Assembly (NCBI GenBank): GCA_977006965.1
Contig: OZ345353.1
Span: forward strand, 1,860,001 to 1,924,000
Origin: Phymatolithon calcareum
Lineage: Eukaryota > Rhodophyta > Florideophyceae > Hapalidiales
Length of the DNA stretch: 64,000 bases
Direction of reading: 5' to 3'
The notes under the pieces were generated by a model. It made no database searches, was not told where the DNA came from, and saw only the letters and a program-made list of their open reading frames with translations. A program made the position numbers and the translations under genes. This document shows positions 41,015 through 51,805 of the stretch, piece after piece; within the stretch, counting starts at the first letter, position 1, and the number at the start of each line of letters is the position of its first letter.

Positions 41015-42121
41015 ATGATCCAGAGAGCGGCGATTCAGCGGTCGTCCCGCTTATTTCAATCCCGTTTCTTAACGTCAGGATCGCCCCTCTCCCAAATCAA
41101 AGATAACATCGTTAATAGCGTTCCCGCCGACCTCAAGACGCCGATCGATGATGGCAGCGCAGGATTTGTGAAATGGGTTGTTGACGAGACGGAACACAAT
41201 TCCAGACTGGATCGATTCGTCAAGAGGAAAGCTCCTGGTCTTCCCCCAGGTTTTATCCAACGTCTCATTAGACAGGGTAAGATAAAAGTCGATGGTTTAC
41301 CACCTCGTCGAAATGCACATCCTGTATCCGCGAACGACATTGTTGAGGTACCCGGTGATATTAAGCTTGGGCTATCAAGAGGCAAGAAGAAGCCTGCTCC
41401 TGACGACACCACGCTGAAGGAGGCTGAAATTGTCAGGACCTGGGTACTGCATCGTGACGCCCGTTGTGTCGTCTTGAACAAACCCAGCGGAATCGCGACG
41501 CAGGGTGGCACAAACGTTGGTGAGCGTCACGTTGAAGCTTTCTTGTCTGGAATTGGAGCGGGGAGATACTGGTTGGTGCATCGTTTGGACAAAGAGGTAA
41601 GCGGTTGTCTCATTGTGGCAAGAGACGTCGGGGCGGCAGGAATGATTGCGGAATATTTTAGAAAGCGTCAAGTGACGAAAACGTATTGGGCATTGGTGCA
41701 CGGTGAACCTCTTCAACCTTCTGGTCTTATTACCGCGGACATTGCAGGTAAGCCTGCAATTACGTCATACCGCGTGGTGAAGAGTTTAGAGGGACATGGG
41801 ACATGGCTCGAGCTCAAGCCGGAAACAGGAAGGAAGCATCAATTAAGAGTACATTGTGCTAATGTACTGGGGACGCCAATTCTTGGGGACGATAAGTATG
41901 GGTCGAGCACATATGCCCATTCTGCTCCAACTGGGATTGAAATTGCCCCATCGGAACTTGGATTGCACTTGCATGCGCGAAGCGTCCAATTTCCTCAACT
42001 CACAAAGGTGCACGCATCTGTTCATAAGGCCCAAGACGATTCTGTGGGTACGGTGACTGTCGAGGCCCCTCTTCCTGCTCATATGCAGCAATATTGGGAA
42101 TCTACTGGGTTTTTGGAGTGA
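41015..42121 (+). CDS. RluA-family pseudouridine synthase (mitochondrial-like)
   Basis: 368 residues from ATG 41015, where a basic amphipathic leader begins (MIQRAAIQRSSRLFQSRFLT), suggesting mitochondrial or plastid import. Residues about 45-105 form an S4 RNA-binding domain (NSRLDRFVKRKAP, FIQRLIRQGKIKVDG). The catalytic domain follows: VVLNKPSGIATQGG, the active-site motif WLVHRLDKEVSGCLIVAR with its catalytic Asp, KTYWALVHG, LELKPETGRKHQLRVHCA and LGDDKYG. It converts uridine to pseudouridine in rRNA or tRNA, resembling bacterial RluC/RluD and animal RPUSD4. The exact site modified cannot be told. Confidence 0.88.
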   Translation: MIQRAAIQRSSRLFQSRFLTSGSPLSQIKDNIVNSVPADLKTPIDDGSAGFVKWVVDETEHNSRLDRFVKRKAPGLPPGFIQRLIRQGKIKVDGLPPRRNAHPVSANDIVEVPGDIKLGLSRGKKKPAPDDTTLKEAEIVRTWVLHRDARCVVLNKPSGIATQGGTNVGERHVEAFLSGIGAGRYWLVHRLDKEVSGCLIVARDVGAAGMIAEYFRKRQVTKTYWALVHGEPLQPSGLITADIAGKPAITSYRVVKSLEGHGTWLELKPETGRKHQLRVHCANVLGTPILGDDKYGSSTYAHSAPTGIEIAPSELGLHLHARSVQFPQLTKVHASVHKAQDDSVGTVTVEAPLPAHMQQYWESTGFLE

Positions 42122-43747
42122 GGCAGAAATTTTCTCGTTGTACTGTGAGAACGTCCTCGAGCTGATTGCCCATTGTTTCGTCATCACTTATCCGGTCGTC
42201 ATTTACTCTTATGCGCGCATCTGGGAGAACCGTGTCCTCCGGGGAAAGGGTCATTCGATGGGACTGGTCAAGAGGCTTGCTATCCGCAATTCCCGATTAT
42301 TGCAAAAACATCTGTGAAGTCTAAAACCCGACGCGTGGTTATGGGATGGACGCGAAACGCGAAGACGGATATGACTGAGATACAAAAACTAACGATCCGC
42401 GTCAGGCACTTCATCTTATCAATTTTACAAACGAGCGAGAGGCACAGCGTTGGATGCGCACGCATATACTAGACGGAAGTACGATAAGTGATTTCATAAA
42501 AATGTGTGAGAAGTCTTGACCACGACTAAACGTGCTATTCTCCTGTTCAAAGGACTAATTTGTTTCGTATTCTATAAACTATGTTGCGTAACTCGGCTTC
42601 ATGTATTTAAGTCCGGTTCAGATACCCTCCGAGCCTCATTGTGTGTGTCTTTCCCTGGCTTCCCCTTCATCAGTGGCAAAAATCGAAAGCTCACTCTTGC
42701 CGGGTGATTGCCACATGGAGGCAGTCGGAGTGGTGGACGATCGGTATTGCAAACGACACTGCCGTTCAATTGAACCCTAACTCGCATGATCCATGCCCAT
42801 AATAGACTTCGTTGGAAAAAGTCCGGAGAGTGATTGAATGAAGCCGATCGAGATCATTCTTGTCAAGAGCTCGTCATGAGAGCATTCTCATGACGCGCCA
42901 CCTGGACAATTGTGAACTGGATTGACTTCACGCAATTGCACGCTCCGCGGGAAATTCCAACGCGTTCGTCTCTCCACATTTGCGACAGTCATAACTTTAG
43001 ACACATTGCCAGCGGGTCGAACAAGCACAGACGTCTTGTCAGACATCATAATGATGCCTGTGACCAAAACAAGTGGAAGAAACCACAGGTGCAACAATGC
43101 AAACTGCCACGTACAACCCAATAACGTGCCCCTCATATGTGCATTCGCCAATCTCGTCCTCCTGCTGAGATTACCACACAGGTCTCGAGATATGTACGTG
43201 CCTCCAAAGTTTGGTCAGGATCGAGAAAAGCTTGAGGTTGCAGTCTTGTGACTATGTCAAGAGTTACAAGAATTGTGTTTCAGCTGTAGTCGACCCACTT
43301 AGGGACTGAATTCGTCAACCGGCAAAAGCATAAAGGTCTTAGTAGGTCTTGTACCAGGTCTCACGACAGGTCGCGAAAGATCAGGACGGCTTCACAATAA
43401 TTGCAAGAGTGGACTATCTCAACTTCGAGGAGTCCTTCGCTCATTTGCACCGGCCGATACACGCTGTCTCCTTTCCCACAAAACGTCTGTCAGCTTTGGT
43501 CCGAATACGGCGGGAGCTGCCCCATCATCGATGGCCTTGGGAGAGACTAGCTTGCGTTTCGTGAGAGTTGTATCCTCGTCGGTTCAAAATGTCCATGAGA
43601 GTCTGGCTTCCAGATGTCAACGAATATGTTAAGCGCCTTCGGTCTGCTTCATACCTCGATTTGGCCTTCGTCCCAATAAACTCTTGTTCATTGAACGAAA
43701 AGACAGATAGGCGGGGAGTTAGAGTATATGCACGAGTCGATGCTCGG
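42122..43747. other. Intergenic with a short hairpin
   Basis: No supported gene. A 9-bp inverted repeat GTCATGAGA/TCTCATGAC lies at about 42874-42895. A short frame at 42888-43136 on the minus strand is hydrophobic but without context. Confidence 0.45.
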
Positions 43748-44008
43748 TCAAGCCTGGTAGATATCGGAGTGAACCCGGGGCTTGTGACGACGCTTGTGAC
43801 GACGCTTGTGACGACGCAGATCGGCTGCCTGCGAGAAAGACTGCACACATCCCGGAACGTCGCAAAACACACGCTGCCCAAGATGAGCCGTACGGTGATA
43901 ACGATTCAGATTGCCTTGACTCGAGAACGATGTGCCACACATCGGACAGGCGACAGTAGCGGTATTGGAGCGTCGGGGCCCTGCGCCGGCTTGTCTCCGA
44001 TCGCTGCG
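43748..44008 (-). CDS. C2H2 zinc-finger frame, 5' end unresolved
   Basis: An open frame between TGA (44009-44011) and the stop at 43748-43750. It encodes two C2H2 fingers: CPMCGTSFSSQGNLNRYHRTAH and, after the linker LGQRVF, C-DVPG-C-VQSFSQAADLRRH-KRR-H. The first Cys and Phe/Leu spacing are canonical, so a DNA-binding role is plausible. The helix of the second finger runs into a 12-nt tandem repeat. The only in-frame ATG falls inside the first finger, so the true start must be in an upstream exon, or the gene is broken. Confidence 0.6.
   Translation of the reverse strand, partial: RSDRRQAGAGPRRSNTATVACPMCGTSFSSQGNLNRYHRTAHLGQRVFCDVPGCVQSFSQAADLRRHKRRHKRRHKPRVHSDIYQA
43781..43816 (-). repeat. 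12-nt x3 tandem repeat in zinc-finger frame
   Basis: Three exact copies of CTTGTGACGACG (plus strand), read on the minus strand as repeated Arg-Arg-His-Lys. Each added unit supplies another possible zinc-binding His at the end of finger 2. Confidence 0.9.
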
Positions 44009-44682
44009 TCAATCGCCAGACCGGCACCAACTTGTTCTCTGTCATGGAAACCAAGCATACAAGCACAGAACTCAGTTGCTTGTCCCACAGACTTCTGCTT
44101 CCAGGGGCGCTGTCGCCCTTCGTGCCCGGAGCTATATTGAACGGGTGTGAGCAAAGCCCTTTAGGGCAACTTGATAGGCGCAAATTGGCAGCCTTTGTAC
44201 ACCACGGTAGTACATATTCTTGGACTTGAATGAGTCTTCATGAATTTAGCAAAAATTCCGACTCTATACACCCGTTCTCTGATTTATTCGCGAACAGATC
44301 CACAAAGATATACATATCGATGATTGATCGAAACATCACCGATGCACGTTTTTCGAGACAATATTCTACGGCACGGAATGAAAGAATTAAATGGAAGTCC
44401 TGTTTTTTCTGCCTGCTCTTCCTCAACGTCTTGATGAAATTACAGGGTCCCAAACAAATTCGAACCGGGTCTGCATGTACGTTTCTGACGCATGGACCTT
44501 CCCACATATGGTAGGCGCCAAGGTGGTAGCAGGGCTTTCGCATATCGATTCATGCGATGTTGGTAGATAACCATTTAGCACCTGGTCAGGAATCACAAAT
44601 CATAACAAGTCCGTAGGTATGATACCTACGTGATTACCGCACGATAAATATTTCTCAGCCATGCCTATGTAGATCCTTCGCG
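44009..44682. other. Intergenic, short palindrome
   Basis: Contains the 19-bp palindrome CGTAGGTAT-G-ATACCTACG at 44612-44630. No supported gene. Confidence 0.45.
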
Positions 44683-46539
44683 TCAACGGTACACGCGGGA
44701 GCGTACTCCAGCACAGCTGTATTGCGATCCACTTTGCTTGGCATCTTGTCTATCATGCAGCGGTAAAACCTGAAATTCATGCCCTTGTCCGGGTGCTTCA
44801 AACTTATAGATTCGATGCACAGAATTATAATTCGAAGCCATCGTGTGGGACACAGGGCCCTGCGCCGTCGCACTAATTGACCCATATTCCATCGTTGCCG
44901 CGGTGCACCCAACAGCGTTGCTCCGTCTAATCGCTTCTTCTTCAGCAAAAGCAAACAATGCAATGAACTTCTCCTTGGTTATTTTAAAGCACATCTCCTT
45001 GTCAATAATGGTGAAATATCGAAACACTGTGTCATAGTTTTTCTCCATACTGATGTTTAGATGGTGCAGCGCATCTTTGAACATTCCGATATCAAGAATG
45101 CCGATTTTCTCCGAATCAACTGCGGCAAACGCGGCGGAAGCGATTTCAGCGGCAACACCAACAAGGCCGTAATCAGGGGCCAATCCCTCGTCAAGACCCT
45201 TTCTGAATGAAGTGAGCATAAGGTTGAGATTAATATTTGACCGGGAAACGATATTTCGCAAAACGGAGGTGAAAGCTTCAGGGCCAACGTAGCCAGTATT
45301 TTCTCTGTCGGCTAATTTGAAATGGCGGTGTAGTTCGAAGTAAGGCAAACCGATGCCGAGAATGTCCAAGGCGGCGCGGAATCCGCGCACGTCGAGAAGC
45401 CCAGTGCCTTTGATGTCAGCACGAGAAAAGGCGGCGGCAGCCAGGACGGAGGGGATTATTTCGAAAAATTCAGACCATCCAATGTTGACAGAACTGCCGG
45501 TACTCAAAAGCGTGCTCAAGCTCATTTCAGTGCATTGCGGAATAGCGAGGGTCTTGAGGGCATCCGCGAAAGAGTTCAGGTTCAGGGTGTTGTTGGTACT
45601 GTGGGCATTGAAGGCGTTTTCGGCAAGCCCATCAGATGTCTGGATCGGGTGAGGTGATTGATGATGCGTCATATGTTCGGATGCATACTGCGAGCGATGC
45701 GGCTGATTGAACGTATACGATGGATAAGATTGCTGGACGGTATAGGCTTGTTGCGATACAGGGCGTTCTTTATAGCTGCAACCGGGAACGGACCGGTGCG
45801 ACACGTGCGATGAGGCGTGATGTTGGACAAGTTGAGGGGGATTAACAACGGCTGGAGATCGGGAGATGTATTGCTTCTGCACGTTCAATACAAACTTGGT
45901 ATATTCCTCAGGAGTCACAATGAGCTTGTAATCGAGAAGAATTAGCATCTCAATCTCCAATCGGTTAACCTCCTTCACCGATGAGATACCGCCAACTCGA
46001 GCGTAATGGGCGTTACTGTAACATCGATCATCAAGCATTTTCGCAGCCAACATAAGCGCTGTGATGAGCAAACGATGCATGTTATAGTAGGTGATGCCAA
46101 GTTTGCCATTCGCCTTTTCCAGTCGACTGAGATAGACCAAAACGATAGCAAACGCAGATCTTGAGCATTCCGCATACTTAACCAGACGTTTGATATATTC
46201 CACGGTTTCAATCTCTGGTTTAGACACGGAGAAGAACACTGATATTCGGTCTTCCCAGGACGGCATATCCGAATCATTAGTGTTACGCACAGCGGCAGCG
46301 TTCATCGCTTCAGACAGACCGGTGACTATTTGCTCATCACTGAGTACTGGGATGGTGGTCGGAACCTTCTCCACAAGCCAGGGGGGTTGACATGTTTGTG
46401 CAGCCACACGTGGTTGGAGACGATACTGGGTTCTGCTTTTGGCGGTTGCATAGGGTATGACGGGTGAATGAGTAGAGGTGGTGACAGTAGTGATCGGAGG
46501 CGTGCCGACGCAAGCTGTTCGTTGAGCACTTTTCATCAT
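44683..46539 (-). CDS. Pho80-like cyclin fused to EF-hand-like repeats
   Basis: 618 residues from the first ATG (46537-46539). Residues about 95-220 form a P/U-type (Pho80-like) cyclin box: VEYIKRLVKYAECSRSAFAI, LVYLSRLEKANG, then NMHRLLITALMLAAKMLDD, YARVGGISSVKEVNRLE and LLDYKLIVTPEEY. A Gln/His/Ser-rich linker (about 220-345) follows, then four EF-hand-like helix-loop-helix units: DIKGTGLLDVRGF (about 375), DRENTGYVGPEAF (411), DSEKIGILDIGMF (475) and a weak one near 513. Position 12 of the first three loops is not Glu, so calcium binding is doubtful. The cyclin part should bind a Pho85-type CDK. The fusion is in one uninterrupted frame. Confidence 0.82.
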   Translation of the reverse strand: MMKSAQRTACVGTPPITTVTTSTHSPVIPYATAKSRTQYRLQPRVAAQTCQPPWLVEKVPTTIPVLSDEQIVTGLSEAMNAAAVRNTNDSDMPSWEDRISVFFSVSKPEIETVEYIKRLVKYAECSRSAFAIVLVYLSRLEKANGKLGITYYNMHRLLITALMLAAKMLDDRCYSNAHYARVGGISSVKEVNRLEIEMLILLDYKLIVTPEEYTKFVLNVQKQYISRSPAVVNPPQLVQHHASSHVSHRSVPGCSYKERPVSQQAYTVQQSYPSYTFNQPHRSQYASEHMTHHQSPHPIQTSDGLAENAFNAHSTNNTLNLNSFADALKTLAIPQCTEMSLSTLLSTGSSVNIGWSEFFEIIPSVLAAAAFSRADIKGTGLLDVRGFRAALDILGIGLPYFELHRHFKLADRENTGYVGPEAFTSVLRNIVSRSNINLNLMLTSFRKGLDEGLAPDYGLVGVAAEIASAAFAAVDSEKIGILDIGMFKDALHHLNISMEKNYDTVFRYFTIIDKEMCFKITKEKFIALFAFAEEEAIRRSNAVGCTAATMEYGSISATAQGPVSHTMASNYNSVHRIYKFEAPGQGHEFQVLPLHDRQDAKQSGSQYSCAGVRSRVYR

Positions 46540-48611
46540 CGCACATGTTCCGTGTGGCGTCTCACTCAAGGCGGAAAATACCTGTGAGGATTTTCGAAAA
46601 GCGGCTTCAAAACGATTATTGCATGATGCTCAACAACATCCTTCGCCGCTATTGATTCTGGGGGATCCTTTTCCAGGTTACCGTTGCTCGCGCGTAGGGC
46701 ACCGCGCAGTCTGCGGTGAAGATTATGGCTGCAGAGGACTACCAGTGCATAAACTGGAGTTCCCCAAATAGTAAGTTCCCGCACTTTTCAGAATGCTGGT
46801 AGAACGTGTGCATCTGACAGTAATGAAAGTTGGAATATTTCCGCCTGCCGCGGTGTCATAATGGACTCAAAAAATGAGCACGAAGTACACATCGTCATTT
46901 ATCTCACGATACACGTGTTCCAAATCAGTATACAGATAGTAAAACGTGCTTTTGTGAACGCATTTGCGCAAGAGTACAGGTGTAGCATTTACCGAGTAGT
47001 TACTACCTCGCGTTTTGAAACAAAAAACGACTCTCCTTGAGGAGGCTCCCTATGTGTAGCTCTGAGTACCAATAGCGTGATGCGTTTCTCTGCATCCATG
47101 CAGAGCATGTGTACAGAAGTAGACGTTTAGCAATTCGGAGAATTTTTAAAGCAATCAGCTTCCATTTTCGCGTTTTTTAAAAATACAGTACAGGAAACTT
47201 TTCACTTCAAGAAATTTTAATATAACCCAGAATTTGAGTCAGTATTGGAGTGGAGATCCATGGCACAGTAGGCTATGACGAAACAGGACTCACTCGCTTA
47301 GTTGGCAAATTAAAATTTAATTTAAAATAGATTGAGTGCATATCAATGATCGCCATTAACCGTGTACATGGAATCTGCAGATTCACTGGAGTCCTCCGTG
47401 CCGGGGGCGGTACACTTTACCTAGTAGTTACCGGTGCCGAGTGCCACAGACGTCGGTATGAATGTGTGAGTTCCGACGTGCTGGTGTCGCCGATTAGTTT
47501 TTCCGGCAGTGACCCAGTAGGTCTGCCGCTGCTGCAGAGATATCTCCGCGCCGGACGTTTGGTGCAGCCGAAGCTGTGCGTCTACCGGTAAAATCGTTGT
47601 CACTTGAACGGGAAAGTCACGAGACATGTTGAGCACGAATTTGCCGCATGCATAGGGTTTCTGTCTCTGGTGTTCAACCTGTTTCGATCAACCAACAAAG
47701 ATATTTGCTTCTCGTTGTCTTCGAGAATCTGCGCCAAACGAAGGAGAATTACAGTACCGTTGGCTCGATGTAGCGGGACAGGAAAAGAGACCGGCATTTA
47801 GTGGAGAGCCTCACTGACTGCTGCCCGCTCTACTTGTATTTTTACGAAATGCATTGTCCACTCGGAAGATGCAGCCGGATTAGTCAGGACACCCAACGTC
47901 GCAATACTGTACAACCTTGCGGTCCGGATGATGATCGTTAGCAACATAGTGTGCAGTGTTCTTTACACAACTTCAGCTTTTGCAAGTTTCCTATCACTAA
48001 AAGTGGAGCCTATCTCTCGTGTCCCAGCAGCTGTACCTGTTACTCGCGCTAGCTACAGCGTGAAGTTGTACTGATTACTTCCACGCGTCAAAGTTGATCC
48101 GGGCAAGCGGAGGCTTCAGAGTTTTCTCCCATATGAGATATGGGTTTCTCTCAATACTATTCACGATCATCATCGGTCGTTGCGGACTTTGCTCCCCATG
48201 TGCACGACCACATCTGAGAAGGAGGGCAGTCAGTTAAATGGTGACTTATGCGCCAACAGGAGTGTTCGCGATTTTCCAAAGCCCTCAAAATGGAAGCAGA
48301 TCCATTGAAAAAAATTCGACCGCGGTTGACTACAAAGAGGTCATGCACCTCGCGTTAGGCGGCAACAGAGATTACTAATATATCTCTTATACTGCAGCGG
48401 TGAGCTCCCTCTCGGTCAGATGGTCCATATTCCTATACAGGTGCACGTCAACATGGTGAAAGACTATGTCGGCGACCGGAAATCTCGCAACTGCGCTGCT
48501 GGGCGATACCAGTCGGTGTGATAACCGCCTCGAATGATACACGATGGAAAGTCGATGGGATTTGAGCTGCGCCATTAACTGTCTGCAAAAATTACAACTG
48601 AAAAAGAAGGA

Positions 48612-48650
48612 CTTCCGTAGCGATATTATTAAATAATATCGTTATGGAAG
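48612..48650. repeat. 19-bp inverted repeat, 1-nt centre
   Basis: Arms 48612-48630 and 48632-48650 match at 17 of 19, and both mismatches would be G-U pairs in RNA. The sequence is CTTCCGTAGCGATATTATT and its near complement. Confidence 0.8.
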
Positions 48651-48929
48651 ACTAAATTTTAGCTCCTCACTTCTCAATTGAGGAACTGTTTAAACTTTAG
48701 GTCATGCGCCTGAAACATCTGGCATGATACCGACCAACGTCGAACCGAGCGCCGAACTCAGAAAATTGGATTTTTTAATCATTTGGCTCACTTGTTAAGG
48801 TCGTGCTCCTGATCGGCCAATCAGTTGTTCCAAAAGGGCGTACGAGTAGTTATTTCGATGCGAGCGGTAACTGACCTGTTCATCAACGATACGAGCTCAT
48901 GCCAGGGGAAAGTTATACCTTCCTTGTCT

Positions 48930-49028
48930 ATAATAATAATATAATGAATGCTTATTCCACTCTGGGGCTAGAAAGCACTGCTTTCTATTTTTCCTCTACG
49001 GCAGGGCGTTAATCCTGCTATCTAATTG
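48930..49028 (+). repeat. Dispersed repeat, copy 1
   Basis: Similar over ~100 bp to 58843-58947, sharing TGCTTATTCC, TGGGGCTA, CACTGCTT-like and CTCTAC...CGGCAGGGC.TTAATCCTGCTA blocks. A partial third copy (CTACTTAGATTACGGCGGG) is at 49865-49911. Confidence 0.65.
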
Positions 49029-49097
49029 TTTTCTGCCTTTCGCTCGTCAATAGATGAATCCGCCCGATTTCATGCCTTGTAGCCTACAGTAACTTTA

Positions 49098-49165
49098 TAC
49101 TGACCCGTTCATCGGGGTGGACCCTAACTAGCCAAGTAGACTCTGCCTCGATGAACGGGTCTGTA
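49098..49165. repeat. 17-bp inverted repeat, 34-nt centre
   Basis: 49098-49114 and 49149-49165 pair at 16 of 17 positions (core GACCCGTTCATCG / CGATGAACGGGTC). Confidence 0.8.
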
Positions 49166-49864
49166 CCCTCTTGAAAACACAGATTTTTATCTTATTTTCT
49201 AGTTTTCACAGGTAATTTCATCGTGATCGTGTTGGACATAAGTGGGATCCATCCGTATTTATACTGGCCGATCAGTACTTTTTACTTGGAGCGATGCCAC
49301 TCTTCTTATCATAGCCCTGAACAATTCCCTGTGCTCTTCCTTGGGAGGTCACGTTCAAAGAGATGAGATCGAAGGTGAGGTCATAGTTGCCATTGCAGAC
49401 GGTCGCAGGCATCCGAGAGACGATGAGCCTATTCACAAGCATGGAAAAGGGACTTCACTCAGCATGCTTCAGCGCGAAGGTAAGTCCAATCGGTGCTGTT
49501 GTGTATCTGCAGGAAACTGCAGCACACACATGACAATGCGGTTGCGGAGTTTCGGTCTTTCAGAAGACGAGGACGTTCCGAGTCGTTGAGCGAGAAAAGA
49601 AATTGTGATGAGTCGTCCGCGGTCGAAAGGAGGACCACTGTTACCGTCGAAATGCAGGGTCACAAGGTTGAAAGTCTGTCTCTTTTTCAGAAACAGGGGT
49701 ACGGTCGACCTGTGCTGAGAGGGTGCTCTTACTATTTTACTTCAAATTATTTGGCTGAAGAGGAACGGTAGCTCTTCAGCTATCTTGTAGCAAAAAACAT
49801 GTATGTATGTAACCTTCTTTCTCCCCAATGGAATTCGCAAGGCAGTGCTTTATTGCTGAATTGT

Positions 49865-49911
49865 CTTCTACTTAGATTACGGCGGGACTTTATTTCCGCT
49901 TGGTAACTAGG
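49865..49911 (+). repeat. Dispersed repeat, partial copy 2
   Basis: Contains CTACTTAGATTACGGCGGG, matching CTACTTAGATTACGGCAGG in the 58843-58947 copy, and a related TTTATTTCCGCT stretch. Confidence 0.5.
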
Positions 49912-51128
49912 AAGCACTCCTTCTCTGGCTGCGGTCGAGATACAAATGGATTCCACCAGGGGTAAACGCGGTGGTTCCACGATCTGCGAGTCCACGTGGA
50001 CCGAGAGCAGCAATAAAAATATACTGTAGTATTAGCTTTGCTTCACGCCCCTCGTCTACAGACTGCATACTGTACGCCCATCGGTGTTTTCCAAACACAC
50101 GAAGGCGAAGAATATGGATTGAGCGACCTTTATTCGCCCGCATTATTATTCAGCCCACGAATCGTCATCATGACGATGCTCTCCCGTTTTTCTGTGTCGC
50201 ACACATTTGTATTCGATAGGCGATGCCTATAAAAGCGTATATGTAGTCCACTAAAGTGCCGTACGGGATCGGGAATAGACCGGCACCCTCTCATTCGACT
50301 ACCGCGTACAGCCGGAAGACGGCCAGGACCGAGAACAGTAGGACAGCACGTTCGGCTCATCGATCATCTCGAGTACCAACTATCTTTACAGTTCTTCAAT
50401 GAGCGACAGCAGGAGAGGAGACCCGCACTGAAATGGGAACCAAGTTCGGGGATGTGCTCTGGAATCGAGAGTCCTCTTCCAATGCCACAGATAAGGAACG
50501 TTGATTGGCAGAAGGGTTTTCTTCATTCATTCATTCTGCCATTTCCCTAGTGGGGTTAGCAGTGATTCAAGGGCCTAAGTTTCTTCCATTCTATCCTATC
50601 TTTAGCCAGTTTGACTGCGGCTTACACGTCTGTCCAGGTACGTCAGCAAAGATTGATTCTGGCGTTGATCTCACGCATTGTGGCAGAAAAATCAGTTGCA
50701 GTGGGCCTGGGCCCATTGGAGCACGCTGTCTTGTGTAGATCCATCACACACTTGGGAAAACTCAGTTGGATCGGAGATCAACAACCTGGTGACCACGAGG
50801 AATGTCCGCACGAAATGCCATCATGGAAAACAAATACGGAGGTGCGAAGCCGTCGATTTGACAGTTAAAATAATTTTGGCGCTCCGCAAGTGGGATTTCA
50901 CTGCCCAAACCTAAAAACGACAAAGATTTGAGTTTTCAGTACACCCCTTTCAGGAATACAGTATTAAAATTCCTATAAAGTCAGATCTCTAAAAATCAGA
51001 GGAAGAATCAAAACTGTGCAATTTCCCGCTGCCGAGGCGATCATCGTCTTGGTAGCGTATATGTGCATCCCACGACTCGTGACACAAGACAGTTTCCTTA
51101 CGTGCATGGGATGATCCAAGTTGAGAAC

Positions 51129-51164
51129 GGCGAGCACGATACCCTCGTGGGTATCGTGCTCGCC
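51129..51164. repeat. Perfect 16-bp hairpin, 4-nt loop
   Basis: Arms GGCGAGCACGATACCC (51129-51144) and its exact complement (51149-51164), loop TCGT. Confidence 0.9.
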
Positions 51165-51220
51165 CACACGATGGGAATCGAATGGCGTTTTGCACACACT
51201 GCTCGTTTCGACTACAACAT

Positions 51221-51255
51221 CGAACGGAAACCATCATGATGATGGTTTCCGTTCG
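51221..51255. repeat. Perfect 17-bp palindrome, 1-nt centre
   Basis: Arms CGAACGGAAACCATCAT (51221-51237) and its exact complement (51239-51255). Confidence 0.9.
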
Positions 51256-51706
51256 TTATGGAGCGTGTCGCGCGAGATACAGTGTAGTGACAAAGTCTAC
51301 GACGCTGTTGATGTTTAGAGTGCACTGCAAATTGGCGAAAGATGGATGACTTTCCCGAATGTTTTGTGGGACTCGCGACAATGCGCATTTATTTACACTG
51401 GACGCTCATTAATTTAGTTCAGCAGGTTAGTGGACCCTATCGGCTGGACTACAGTACCTGTATTGCCGACACCGACTCGGTGACCGAGATTGCGCTGCTC
51501 CTAGGAAGTTTCCAGACTGGAAGCTGAAGCATGACAGCACGGAAAATGGGCCCTTGTTATTGCTACTGTGATTGGCGATTTGCGTGACATTACAGGAGCG
51601 AAGAATATGACATACAAATTCACAACACAAAGCTGATATTTGTATACAAAATCAGCTTATGTTTGTGCAGCATCGTGCTGCTGTCCTGTGTCCTTTGTTT
51701 TTTGAT

Positions 51707-51736
51707 GATGCTCGGAAAAGCGCTTTTTCGAGCATC
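51707..51736. repeat. 15-bp near-perfect palindrome
   Basis: Arms GATGCTCGGAAAAGC (51707-51721) and 51722-51736 pair at 14 of 15 with no spacer. Confidence 0.85.
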
Positions 51737-51769
51737 TTCGGACGCAGGAACCTGCTGCAGGTAACCTGC

Positions 51770-51805
51770 GTCTTCCCCACACGTATATACACGTGTGGGG
51801 AAGAC
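51770..51805. repeat. Perfect 15-bp hairpin, 6-nt loop
   Basis: Arms GTCTTCCCCACACGT (51770-51784) and its exact complement (51791-51805), centre ATATAC. Confidence 0.9.

Noticed and set aside
43781-43816. CRISPR-like repeats
   Set aside because: Three 12-nt units without spacers inside a zinc-finger frame; no CRISPR array is present anywhere in the window.
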